Shown here: positions 49,233 to 60,273 of the stretch, piece after piece
Numbering within the stretch: position 1 is the stretch's first letter
Layout of the letters: each line of letters begins with the position of its first letter
From: Paramecium sonneborni
Taxonomy: Eukaryota > Ciliophora > Oligohymenophorea > Peniculida > Parameciidae
DNA: 64,000 nt
Direction of reading: 5' to 3'
NCBI GenBank assembly: GCA_905182985.1
Contig: CAJJDN010000009.1
Coordinates: 255,894-319,893, forward strand
The notes under the pieces: model-generated
What the model was told of the DNA's origin: nothing
What the model saw: the letters and a program-made list of their open reading frames with translations, nothing else
Database searches by the model: none
Made by a program: the position numbers and the translations under genes

Positions 49233-52200
49233 ATGTAGATTATTTTGTTCTCTTTTATCTGTGTTGTGTATTCGATAAAGTATGTACTCAACAAAGATGA
49301 AATTAAAGTATTTCATAAAAATATGATTAGATTTTGGAGAATTATTCAAAAGGGATTGAAAAATACGATAAATTATAAGAAAAGCTATCTGTTTAAGTTG
49401 TTGGTTTGATTGATAATGATGAAGAGATAATTCAAATTACATCCTTGTTTATGCCTTTTGATTCTTAATAAAGAGTAGATTTATTAACGAAAAAAGCAGA
49501 TGAATACATAGTATATACGATAAATTATACAAAATAAGTAAAATCCATAATTTATATTTAGTTAAGTTCAGAATTTGATTTCTAAAAAGTTGTATTAAAA
49601 GATGTATAAAATTGTACATCTATAACATATTTAAATAATCAATATATTGTTGATTGTACTTTTACATCAATTCTTTTCTTATTGTAGAATGGAACTAGAA
49701 TAACATATAACAACACTTTAAACATATAACTCACCCAGATAATTGGGTTTTATGAGGGATTATTAGGGTTATCTCCAGGATATTTAACATTTTTTAATGA
49801 ATCATTGTATTTAGAAAAATAGATTGAAGCAAATTACATCTAAGTGTTAAAAGATGAAAAAAATGTTTATTTTTTAACTGAACTCTAAGTGATTTAATAT
49901 ACATAAGATGGAGGTATAATTGAATATGATCATCGATGTTAAAAAAAGCCTGAATTTATGACAGTATTAAATGATATATTTTACATTCAATGTGGCACTT
50001 TAAGAAAGATCCAAAATAAATTGATTGAAGTTTTTTCAGAATAAGTAACTCAACTTTCTGCTACTAATCAATATCTTATTTTAAATAATACTAGTATTTA
50101 TAATAAAAACTTGGACTCTAATTATTTTTTATCTTAAGGTTATATATATCCAATAAACTATGATGATGATGTGTTACAAATCGTTAATAATTAAATATAG
50201 ATTGGTTCCATTCATGGATACTACTTAATTTAATCTAATGAAACAACTTAATTCAAATTCTCTACAAATTCTTTCTACATTGTCGATTAAGGATTGTAAG
50301 CTTTAAATTCTGGAGAATCTGATTTTTATGCAAATTAATACTAAGTTCTAAATTATGTTTCAGGACCTAATATATAAATTTAGGAATAAGGAATTATAAA
50401 TCACCCTATTTAATTGAACATAGAAAAAGAGCTTACAAATAAATAATTGCTTTCAATACTGAATAATTTGGATTAATCAATTTTTTTAATCTATTTATAA
50501 GATTCTAATTTATTCTCATAAACATGTTAAATTAATAAATTACAAATTCTATGTGAAAAAGAAGTAGTTATAGCACAAAATGTTCCATCAGACATTAAGA
50601 ATGTCCAAGGAACTGTATTTGAAAATCAAATTATTGTGGCTTATTTATCAAAAGATACTTTATATATTTATATTGACAACACCCTCCTATAATCAATCAA
50701 TAAAGTTACTAACTTTTTCTTGTAATAAAATGCTATAATCATCCTTAACTAAACTTAAGTAACTATAAATTATGTCATTGATAATTAATTTAAATAAGAA
50801 ACAAAAGTTGATCTCATTTGTACTATGGTTTCAATGTTTTTAAATGATATTGCATTAGTTGATGAAAAAAATAATCTTATAATAATTAGTAACTCTAATA
50901 ATGGTTGGTATTAATCATTCTCAAAATCCTTTCAAGATATAATTTGTAATATTAATTATGTTAATTCTTAATTGATTGTTCTGACAAATGAATAAGCAGT
51001 TATTTTTGAGAATAGAATATTGAGAGGATAATTACTTATAGATCCAATTGATAATCTCAATTATTTATAAACTTAAACTCATCTATACATTTATAATAGT
51101 ACAAAGATTTTTTAATTTTAAATCTTTTCTGAATTTTCCTTATCAAGTTGGCCTTAATAAATAATTCAATCAGAAATTTAATAAAATTTTTTAGCATTAA
51201 CATTTTAAGATTACGAACTATTGCTTTTAGATAATAATCTATATATTTATAGTTCAATTTTAGAATTTACACCAAAAACAATTGTTGAAAGGGATGTTTA
51301 TTCTAGATTTACATTTAATGATATAATTTTTAATAATTTGTAAAATAAATCAGTTACTGTAAAAGTTAAAGTAATTGGTGATATTTTGAAATTGTAGTCA
51401 TTATAATTTAATGAAACAGATTATCAAATAAATAATGATCAAATATAAATTGATTAAAGTTTATACTTTGATGGACCAATTTCAGATATTGATAGTAATT
51501 CTTAAGATAATTTCTAAATTATTCAAAGAATTAATAAGATTTAAAATTAACCAAGTTGGATGAAAGATGATTTACAAGATCTAATTTATATTGGAGATGA
51601 TTAAAGAATAGTTTTTTAAAACTCCTCTCTATTTCTATTTACTGATAGTTAAACTTAATCAATTTTAAATAATATTAAAGATTGTCTTAGTTTAGAATAA
51701 GATCAATTATAATTTTATTTGGTTTGTAAGAAGTTTATCTATTATGGTTTGAAATCAAAGCCAGTAGAAATAAATAAAGTTGATTTTGCTTTAATTTCTG
51801 ATTAAATAATTAGTATAAAATTTGATCTAGGCCAGAAAGTTGGAATTATTAGTGGATTTGGTTTTGGTACACAATTTTCTATTTATGAAAACTATAAATT
51901 GAAAGAAGAAATATTTATTGATGGATTAAAGGATTTTTAATTTATTGATAAAAATATAATATTATTAACATCAAATAAAATGATAATTGTTGATAATGAA
52001 TTAAAATTGATAAAGGAATATGATTTACTGAATAATTTAATATAGACGGAATAGAACTTTGCTTTGTAATTTATAGAATTTGAATAAATTTGTTAATATA
52101 AAGAGAATCAATATATAGTTTCTAGTAGAGATGGTCCAATTTATTTGATATTTTTGAATGAAGATTACTCAGAGTTATTGTTACAATTTACTAATATATA

Positions 52201-52757
52201 AGATACAATAGCAATATAAACTTATTTAATAGAATAATAAATATTAGTATGTATATAAAAGAATGAGAATAATGATTATTTTGCTGTTTTTTATGATTTT
52301 GAAGATAAGTCAAAGTCTTCCTTAATTATTCCATATTTTAATGTAATAAAACTAGGATCTTCATTGTCACTCTATCATTATACAAGATAATACAATAAAA
52401 AATAAATAGTTTTGGTTGAAAAATCTGGTACAACTTCAGTGTATGATATAAATGATTATGTAATATATTTTAATATTGTTTTAGGTCTTAGTAACAAGTA
52501 TTTCTTAAAATAACAAGATGGTAGAGTTAATTGCATATGATTTGGATTTTTAGTCAACAAAAATAAATTTAAAAATAGGTTTGAATGAATAAGAGGAAAA
52601 TGAAGAAGATTGGATGTTAGCAATATATATATTATGTGGAATATTGGGAATTTTAATATTGTTGATATTGTTCAGATACATCAGAAGATATTGTTTGACA
52701 AAACATCTGAAATTTGAAGAAGAGAAACCTTCAGAATTTAAAAGTGAATATATATGA
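49233..52757 (+). CDS. Large type I membrane protein, uncharacterised
   Basis: 1158 residues with introns at 49308-49330 (23 nt) and 52460-52484 (25). Residues 1-15 are a signal peptide (hydrophobic, ending VYS), followed by about 1090 lumenal residues rich in Tyr, Asn, Ile and beta-type patterns, one TM helix (about 1112-1132, 'LGILILLILFRYI') and a short basic/acidic cytosolic tail. No repeat or catalytic motif was recognised; the alternating hydrophobic pattern suggests beta propellers, as in EMC1 or sortilin-type receptors, but this is only a suggestion. It is convergent with the PP2C gene (30 bp apart). Confidence 0.7.
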
Positions 52758-52787
52758 TATACATATATCTAATTTAAAGATGTTAGA

Positions 52788-53936
52788 TCAAGTAAATCTA
52801 AAGATTAATATGAATGTAATATCATCTCTGCCTAGACAAAATGATTTCCAAGACTTTTATGCTTCTAACATTAACATATCTGCAGCTTTTTCTATTTATA
52901 ATGGATAGTATCTACTAATTAATTTACATATCTAATATTTAGTATATATAATTTTTACATCGTCTTCATTTAGATGTTCAAATAATCCATCACTTCCTAT
53001 TAAAATAAAATGATCATCCTTAGTTAATAATACTTCTATGATATCTGGTATTGCAATTATCCCAGCTTTGATACCCATTTTATCTCCAAAAGATCTCGTC
53101 ATTGCCAAACCTGGCAGATCCTCATTTAACATCCATATTCTCAAAGGACTTTTAGGTCTTCCATATAAATCTATTTATTTAATTCATTTTATACCTCTAT
53201 TACATTCTACTCTTCCTCCAAATTTTATAATCCTATCCCTCTCTTGTCCTATTGGTTTATGTAACTTATTCAATTTTATGGCTTAATATTTATTCAATAA
53301 TTGTCTTCTTCCTAATATGGCTTTCGAATCTCCTACATTACAACAAAATAAGTGTTATCCATTTATATGTACACTTATGCCAGTCGATCCTCATTCTTAT
53401 TTATTATTACCTGATAATTATGTGTCTATATTTGACTCTAGTAATTTATTATTTACTTATTCATATGCTACCTTCATTTCTTCTATATTCCCTGTCTAAC
53501 TATTTATAAATTCTAAATAAACTTAAACATTTTCTATACTTTCTAAATTAAATTTCATAAATGAAGAAACCAAATGCCCAAATCTGCCATGACCATCATA
53601 AATACCAAATAATTTGTATTCTAAATCTTTTAAAATTAAATAAGAATCCTGATTGATCTTTTGCTAATTATTTATGTTTAATCCACTTAATGTTCTTGTT
53701 TAATAAGATAAATTCCCTATCAATTATTTAGTTCTATCAGATTTTAAGTCAACTGTATTAGTTGACAAATCTAATTTCTTCAATACATATTTCTGATTCT
53801 AACTTTTATTTTAGTGAATAGATCTTCGTTCTGGAGATTATTGAAATAAAAAAATATTAGGTAGATGCAAAAGGGTTTTATCTTAATTCTAGTTTACTCT
53901 CAAAGGAGTATTATTTCCTTTTCTTAAGAAATTCAT
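52788..53936 (-). CDS. PP2C-type protein phosphatase
   Basis: 367 residues; introns 53390-53410 (21 nt, ending GAG) and 53171-53194 (24). Motifs in order: 'KINQDSYLI', 'GIYDGHGRFGHLVSSF' (metal-binding Asp-Gly, about residue 110), 'LFCCNVGDSKAILG', 'LPGLAMTRSFGD', 'LIGSDGLFEHL' and 'GRDDITFIL'. The Mn/Mg-binding aspartates are all present, so an active Ser/Thr phosphatase is expected. The N-terminal 90 residues are basic and Gln/Ser-rich. Substrate unknown. Confidence 0.92.
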
Positions 53937-54003
53937 ATGTTTATTAATATAATTATTTTTATCAAACAAATAATAATAATAAAAAAAAACGATTTATCTC
54001 TAT

Positions 54004-54540
54004 TCATCTTATTCCTTAAATACCATAGTTAACAATCTTTAATATTTATTGATTTTCTATTGCAGCCAAAACTCTTTCTTTATCTTAAAATAACTTATTT
54101 ATTTCTGATTCTTTTATATGCATATATTCTCTTTTATTTAAACATATATTTTATAATTTTTAGGCAAGAATCTTACTAATTTAATTTTCAAAATTAATCC
54201 TACTGTTTGAGCCATTGAACACTGATGAATAATAGGAGTAAAATACACATTTACACGATTTTCTTATATTTAAATATCCTTCAGTTAACAATATTTATTT
54301 ATTCTAGAGTGAATGAATGATCAGGATCGTTAATTGTCGTAATTAAATCAAATATTTCATATTCATTTATAGGGTCTTCAACATGTGGATCATATTCTTA
54401 TTGCTTTCTTAAATATATTTTTGAATGAATTCGAAATTACTTGTTTGAAAAATTTGTGGTTTAGGATTTTCCAATTAAATTTTAATTTATAAATACTTCA
54501 TTTACTTCAGAATATGATATGGATTATTTAAAAATGACAT
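54004..54540 (-). pseudogene. CIA2/MIP18-family gene with frameshifts
   Basis: Homology to CIA2 (FAM96/MIP18), the cytosolic Fe-S targeting subunit, runs through all three frames: 'LENPKPQIFQTSNFE', then 'DPINEYEIFDLITTINDPDH', then 'VNVYFTPIIHQCSMAQTVGL', then 'LFQDKERVLAAIENQQILKI'. At least three frame changes are needed and no splice sites fit them. The conserved Cys of 'HQCSMA' is present. As the gene is otherwise well conserved it is either freshly dead, for example one copy of a duplicated pair, or a badly assembled locus. Confidence 0.75.
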
Positions 54541-55335
54541 AACTTGATAAAGTAAATAAAAGTTCTGTGTTTAAAATGCAATACGGTATTCAGTTCATTC
54601 ATTCTAAATTTAGAGATTTCAACTAAAAACATGATTATAGAAATTGGAGATTTGCAATATTATGAAGCATTAAAAGAACTACAATAGGAATGTCCCAATC
54701 CCTATAAATTATTAGTGAACATAGGAAATTAATTCTTAAATTTTACTTTATGATAAAATAGGTAAATATTAGGTAAACTTTTTAATTTGTTCTCTATAAT
54801 TGTTTAATTTGATAATCTATAATTTGATACATAAAAACTTTGCTTCTTCAGTGTTAGTATGTTTCTACTCACTAAAGTTTTTCATATATTACCTAATTTA
54901 GGTAATTTATTGAAAATTAAAAATTAAGGTATAGAATTCTTCTTCTTCTTCTTTTTTTTTTTTACAATTTATTTTTAAGCGTGCTTTTTAGTAAATCAAA
55001 CTTAATTCTGGTTTTACCTTCTCAACTTGAAATTGACAGCTTTATGGCTCCTTAACTTATTAATTATATATTACCTATTGTGATTTATTTATATAACCAT
55101 CCGCATTGATTTATACCAAAGCAAATTCGCTGCTACTAGAATGACTTGAGCCAGCATGATTTTGACTGAAAACGTAAGGTTGGTACCTTTCAAAATTCAA
55201 TTCAGGAGAGAAAACTTGCAGTCTTTATTTTCTTGAATCAAAAAATCTAATGTAAAATAAGGATATATATTCCTTTATATCAAGAATTGAAAAGAATAAG
55301 AAAATTTTTCTAATCTAAGTTCCGCTCTTTTAAAT
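54541..55335. other. Region with no clear gene; one short coding-like ORF
   Basis: About 800 bp with poly-T and low-complexity tracts. An ORF at 54631-54753 (+, 40 residues, including 'ALKELQQECPNPYKLLVNIG') looks coding and may be a fragment of a lost gene. No other supported feature. Confidence 0.35.
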
Positions 55336-57126
55336 ATGGAGTACCAAAACTATAAAGGTTTTATTTACAGAAATCTCAGAATTAAACTTTATTTCTTACT
55401 TAAAAAATATATCATTAAGGAGATCCAAAATGATTCAGTTACATTATTATAAATGGCTAAATTTTTATTTAGAATAAGTGTTCTGCTTACAGCCTTAATG
55501 TTTTAAGCTCTATAAAATTTATAATTAAAATTCCTAGAGCTTTTTTGAATACTCTAAAAAATATTTTCAAAAAGGTTAATTTCTAAAATTAAATTTAAAT
55601 CAGAAAGAATTCAACATAGAATTTATAGATTTGAATCCTTAAAAGTTATTAGATCTCAAGCAAAAATGTTTTAAAGAATTATGAAGAAAAGCCATGATAA
55701 ACATATGACCAATGAATCGATCTCATTTTAACAAAGATCCTTAAGAAAAGATATTCGTTATTGAAATACTCCTACTGTTCGTCAAAAATTTATAGTTTCA
55801 TGAATAGATCAGAATACATGCATATGAGAAATTTAATAGTCTTCTTTTTTGTTAAATCAAATATAATTAAGATTAGCCAAAAAAACTAAATGATTTATAC
55901 TTATTTATTATTTTTATTTTCTTTACGCTTTCGATAATTTAATGAATTCATGTTAATTCAAAAATAGGAGTCTTCACATTAATAAATTCCATTCACTTAC
56001 ACCTTCTCATAGAAATGATTTTTCAAACAGGCAAAATGAATAAGTTTTTAGTTTCAGCAATGTTGATTCAATTTCAGAACGAAAATATATGCCTTTTATA
56101 TACACAAAATATAAACCATATTCACACTAAAGACGAATGCATTAAAATGTTACTAAGTTTGGTGATTATTTCAATAGTACTATAGAGCAAAACTCATTTA
56201 ATTAATTTAAAATCAAAAGCCCCTGTTCTATATCTCCTTCAAGAAAAAAAACTTTTAATTCATTTTTATTCACAGACTCTACACAAAACTAACCATCAAC
56301 TCCTGTCATTTGCAAAACTGAAGTTAGATAATTTTCAATTGAATTACCTTAAATGCAAAAATTTCCCAGAAAAAGAGAATACACTATTTTAAAAAAGAAA
56401 AAAAAAGTAATTGCATTAAAAATATAAATTAAGTGATTTTTTCTTTTTAATATATTTTAATCCATTTCATCTATTTTTTAAGAAATTCAAATAATTAAAA
56501 AACTAGATATTGTATGACCTTATCCTGAAACTCACTATAATTTAAGAATCGCATATAAAATGTCTTTTGCAAGAGAAAAGTTACAATAAATTAACTAAAA
56601 CAATTTAGATTTTAATATATGGCAAGGAGATAAAAACAAGATATTTAAAATTATCAAAATTATATTCAAATTGTTGCAAACTTGAGTAAACAAGATTCAA
56701 AATTTCCTAAATATAAGTTACTTTAAAATTTAAGCTATAAAATTTGTTCAATTCATGAAAATAAGAAGCCTAATCTGTTAATAAAGAACAGAAACCTAGA
56801 AAATGATTTTGTCAAATTGATTTTTTTGAAGTTAAGAGGAGAATACAATCCAAAGTACCCGAGGACCCGCAAAATATTAATACGCCAGAAACAAAAATAA
56901 ATTTTTTCCCCTAACAATCTTTTCAGTCACCGCATAAATCATGCTTGGTTGTACAAAATTTGATAAAACTCAACCTCAAAATTTTAATAAATCTAGTGAC
57001 AGCTATTAATGTCATATCAAACACAAACTTGGAGATTTAGCTAAGTAACCGATAAGGAAGGAATCAAAAATCTGACAGAAATCATGTAATTATTTGCCTA
57101 AAGAGAATTTTTTTTAATTTATATGA
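55336..57126 (+). pseudogene. Decayed unidentified gene with in-frame TGAs
   Basis: Coding-like blocks lie on the plus strand in changing frames: 'MEYQNYKGFIYRNLRIK' at 55336; 'QHRIYRFESLKVIRSQAKMF' near 55.62 kb running through TGAs at about 55780 and 55804 ('NTPTVRQKFIVS'); an uninterrupted 164-residue frame at 55942-56436 ('MNSCQFKNRSLHINKFHSLT' onward, Ser/Lys/Gln-rich); and 'THYNLRIAYKMSFAREKLQQ' near 56.55 kb. GC is slightly above its surroundings. Multiple stops and shifts indicate decay. The original product, a basic Ser-rich protein, is not recognised. Confidence 0.6.
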
Positions 57127-57223
57127 GTAATGATTATTATTTGAGTAATTCACAGTTTTTTTTTGTCTAAATTATTATATGTTATTCTAATAAAAATATT
57201 ACATTTTTATGTGAATATAATTT

Positions 57224-58198
57224 TCATTGATTTTTTAGAGCAATATTATAATGCCCTGGTCTAAAAATGAAATACATTTCCAATAAGGCCTTTTGATTTT
57301 CATTTTTATATTATTAAACATCTAGTTTTTTATTATCTTCGTCTATAAAAAATAGGATTATATCACTAAATTACATATAAATTATATACATATTTAAGCT
57401 ATTAGACAATAATTTGATAACAGATTCATTATTTTCACAATCATATTCCCAGGTCAAAATTTATTATTTCAAATCTAGTTCAAGAGCTAAGAAAAGATTT
57501 TTTGTTTCATCATCTTTTTCACAAAATTTATAAGCCAGATTTCTAAGAAAAATAATACTTAAACCATAGAATTATCCTTGAGGATCCGAAAACAAATCAA
57601 AAAAATTTTAATTTCTATTTTCTTGAATAGATCTAATTATCTGACAATATTATTTAAATGATTATTTCATTTCATCATTTTATTCATACTCTATATTATT
57701 ATGAATAACTGAAAATGGAAGAGTATCAACCATTGAAATAAAATCTTAAAATTCTTGAACTGATGCTTTATTTAAAATATAACCTAAATATTAAAAACAA
57801 AATGAAGTATAAAAGCAATTACCATCTCCTCTTGCTCTTCTCATTCCTTTCAGATATTTTTATAATGATTCTTTGACTTCCTTTCTACCCATGCCATATT
57901 CTTAAAGTACAAAATCTATATCTTATTCAGCACCAACAAATTATTTGTACTCATCAGGTACATCCCTAGCTCTCACAGTTTCATTATAAATTAAATCTAA
58001 AGTTTGGCTTTGATTAGGTGGATTTTGGTTTTCCTCATTCTTTTTTTTTTAATCTTTTTGAGGGATGATTTAAGATTTTGTTTTTTTTAAGTTTAAATGC
58101 TACTAAAATAAATAAAATCCTCCTAATATAACTGCAGTGCTTATTATTTTTTTATTGGGCTTTATAAATTTTTTGAATATATATTCTAAAATATTCAT
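57224..58198 (-). CDS. Otubain-like deubiquitinase, array gene 1 (active site intact)
   Basis: 316 residues if the 24-nt intron at 57366-57389 is removed (324 if not; both are open). Residues 1-35 contain a membrane anchor ('IISTAVILGGFYLF'), then a Lys/Gln-rich linker and an OTU domain of the otubain (C65) type: 'MRRARGDGNCFYTSF' with catalytic Asp and Cys (about 122-125), 'FYGLSIIFLRNLAYKF' and the His in 'FRPGHYNIAL' near the C-terminus. Otubains cleave Lys48-linked ubiquitin chains or inhibit E2 enzymes. The membrane anchor is not usual for the family and suggests action at an organelle surface. The gene is last in a four-gene tandem array with 45-48 bp between neighbours. Confidence 0.9.
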
Positions 58199-58242
58199 TA
58201 AAATGAAAATTAAACTATTATGTATTAATTTATAAATAATTA

Positions 58243-59222
58243 TCAAGACTAATTTTAAGGAATACCTATGAAATAGAATCCTTATCCCTAAACTAAATAA
58301 ATTATAAGCTTAGGATTAGGAATTTAATTATATTGTTCTTGTGAAATATTATTAGTCTAAGAATTTATTCTCAATAATGTAGTTTAACTAAATAATAATT
58401 AAAAAATTTCTACATGTTTAACTTATGACTCAACGATTTTATCACACCTTCCATACTCAAACATTCCTTATTCCATGTTAACAGTAATTCCTTCAAAAAA
58501 GGTCCTTCTGCTTGTAATAATGATCGAATCTCATCATTTTCTTGACAAAATTTATAAGCCAGATTTCTAAGAAAAATAATACTTAAACCATAGAATTATC
58601 CTTGAGGATCCGAAAACAAATCAAAAAAATTTTAATTTCTATTTTCTTGAATAGATCTAATTATCTGACAATATTATTTAAATGATTATTTCATTTCATC
58701 ATTTTATTCATACTCTATATTATTATGAATAACTGAAAATGGAAGAGTATCAACCATTGAAATAAAATCTTAAAATTCTTGAACTGATGCTTTATTTAAA
58801 ATATAACCTAAATATTAAAAACAAAATGAAGTATAAAAGCAATTACCATCTCCTCTTGCTCTTCTCATTCCTTTCAGATATTTTTATAATGATTCTTTGA
58901 CTTCCTTTCTACCCATGCCATATTCTTAAAGTACAAAATCTATATCTTATTCAGCACCAACAAATTATTTGTACTCATCAGGTACATCCCTAGCTCTCAC
59001 AGTTTCATTATAAATTAAATCTAAAGTTTGGCTTTGATTAGGTGGATTTTGGTTTTCCTCATTCTTTTTTTTTTAATCTTTTTGAGGGATGATTTAAGAT
59101 TTTGTTTTTTTTAAGTTTAAATGCTACTAAAATAAATAAAATCCTCCTAATATAACTGCAGTGCTTATTATTTTTTTATTGGGCTTTATAAATTTTTTGA
59201 ATATATTTTCTAAAATATTCAT
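58243..59222 (-). CDS. Otubain-like protein, array gene 2 (His position lost)
   Basis: 317 residues; 26-nt intron at 58388-58413, same position as in the other array genes. From the start to about residue 225 it is almost identical to gene 1, including the anchor and 'RGDGNCFYTSF'. From 'YKFCQENDEIRSLL' on it is a different sequence, nearly the same as array gene 3. There the C-terminal 'PGHYNI' motif reads 'GQGFYFIGI', so the catalytic His is missing. It should bind but not cleave ubiquitin efficiently. The abrupt switch of similarity points to gene conversion or unequal crossing over. Confidence 0.88.
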
Positions 59223-59266
59223 TAAAATGAAAATTAAACTATTATGTATTAATTTATAAATAATTA

Positions 59267-60226
59267 TCAAGACTAATTTTAAGGAATACCTATGAAATAG
59301 AATCCTTATCCCTAAACTAAATAAATTATAAGCTTAGAATTAGGAATTTAATTATATTGTTCTTGTGAAATATTATTAGTCTAAGAATTTATTCTGAATA
59401 ATGTAGTTTAACTAAAATAATAATTAAAAAATTTCTACATGTTTAACTTATGACTCAACGATTTTATCACACCTTCCATACTCAAACATTCCTTATTCCA
59501 TGTTAACAGTAATTCCTTCAAAAAAGGTCCTTCTGCTTGTAATAATGATCGAATCTCATCATTTTCTTGACAAAATTTATAAGCCAGATTTCTAAGAAAA
59601 ATAATACTTAAACCATAGAATTATCCTTGAGGATCCGAAAACAAATCAAAAAAATTTTAATTTCTATTTTCTTGAATAGATCTAATTATCTGACAATATT
59701 ATTTAAATGATTATTTCATTTCATCATTTTATTCATACTCTATATTATTATGAATAACTGAAAATGGAAGAGTATCAACCATTGAAATAAAATCTTAAAA
59801 TTCTTGAACTGATGCTTTATTTAAAATATAACCTAAATATTAAAAACAAAATGAAGTATAAAAGCAATTATCATCTCCTCTTGCTCTTCTCATTCCTTTC
59901 AGATATTTTTTTAAATTCAATCTTAATGAAAAATTTATTTAATTAAAACTAGTAAACTCAGAAAAAGGTTCTATCATGAGTCTATTTGGTTATTCCCCTT
60001 TTCTAATAGTTTAATTGCAAATATTATCTAAATTTTTGCTGATTTAAATTTTGCGAATATTATCTAAATTTTTGCTGATTTCAATTTCATCTATTTTTTC
60101 TTTTTCGATTGTCACTTAATTATATTCAATCAACCCATTATCCTAATTTTATTTCTCCTTGTATAATTTGAATCCTAAATAACACAATCCACCAAAAGTT
60201 AATAATGCAAAACTTTTTTATTTCAT
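59267..60226 (-). CDS. Otubain-like protein, array gene 3 (DDNC and no His)
   Basis: 310 residues; 27-nt intron at 59412-59438. The N-terminal ~100 residues are its own: membrane anchor ('FALLTFGGLCYLGFKLY') then a duplicated 12-residue block ('ISKNLDNI' twice). From 'KKYLKGMRRARGD' on it matches gene 2, but the catalytic loop reads G-D-D-N-C instead of G-D-G-N-C, and the C-terminus has the same 'GQGFYFIG' without His. Probably inactive as a protease. Start at 60226 gives a hydrophobic anchor as in the other members. Confidence 0.87.
60020..60081 (-). repeat. Two 26-bp direct repeats coding a 12-residue duplication
   Basis: Bases 60020-60045 and 60056-60081 are identical; the 36-bp period is in frame and duplicates 'ISKNLDNI' plus four residues in array gene 3. 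A small in-frame tandem expansion. Confidence 0.85.
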
Positions 60227-60273
60227 AATAGAAAAATATTGTTTTATAATAATTCTCAATATAATTTAATTTT

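Noticed and set aside
52932..53509. Plus-strand ORFs over 53.0-53.5 kb
   Set aside because: Antisense shadows of the PP2C gene, whose motifs are all on the minus strand.
55336..57126. A change of genetic code (TGA read as Trp) in the decayed gene
   Set aside because: All intact genes around it end cleanly at TGA with short 3' spacers. The region also has frame changes, so decay is the simpler reading.
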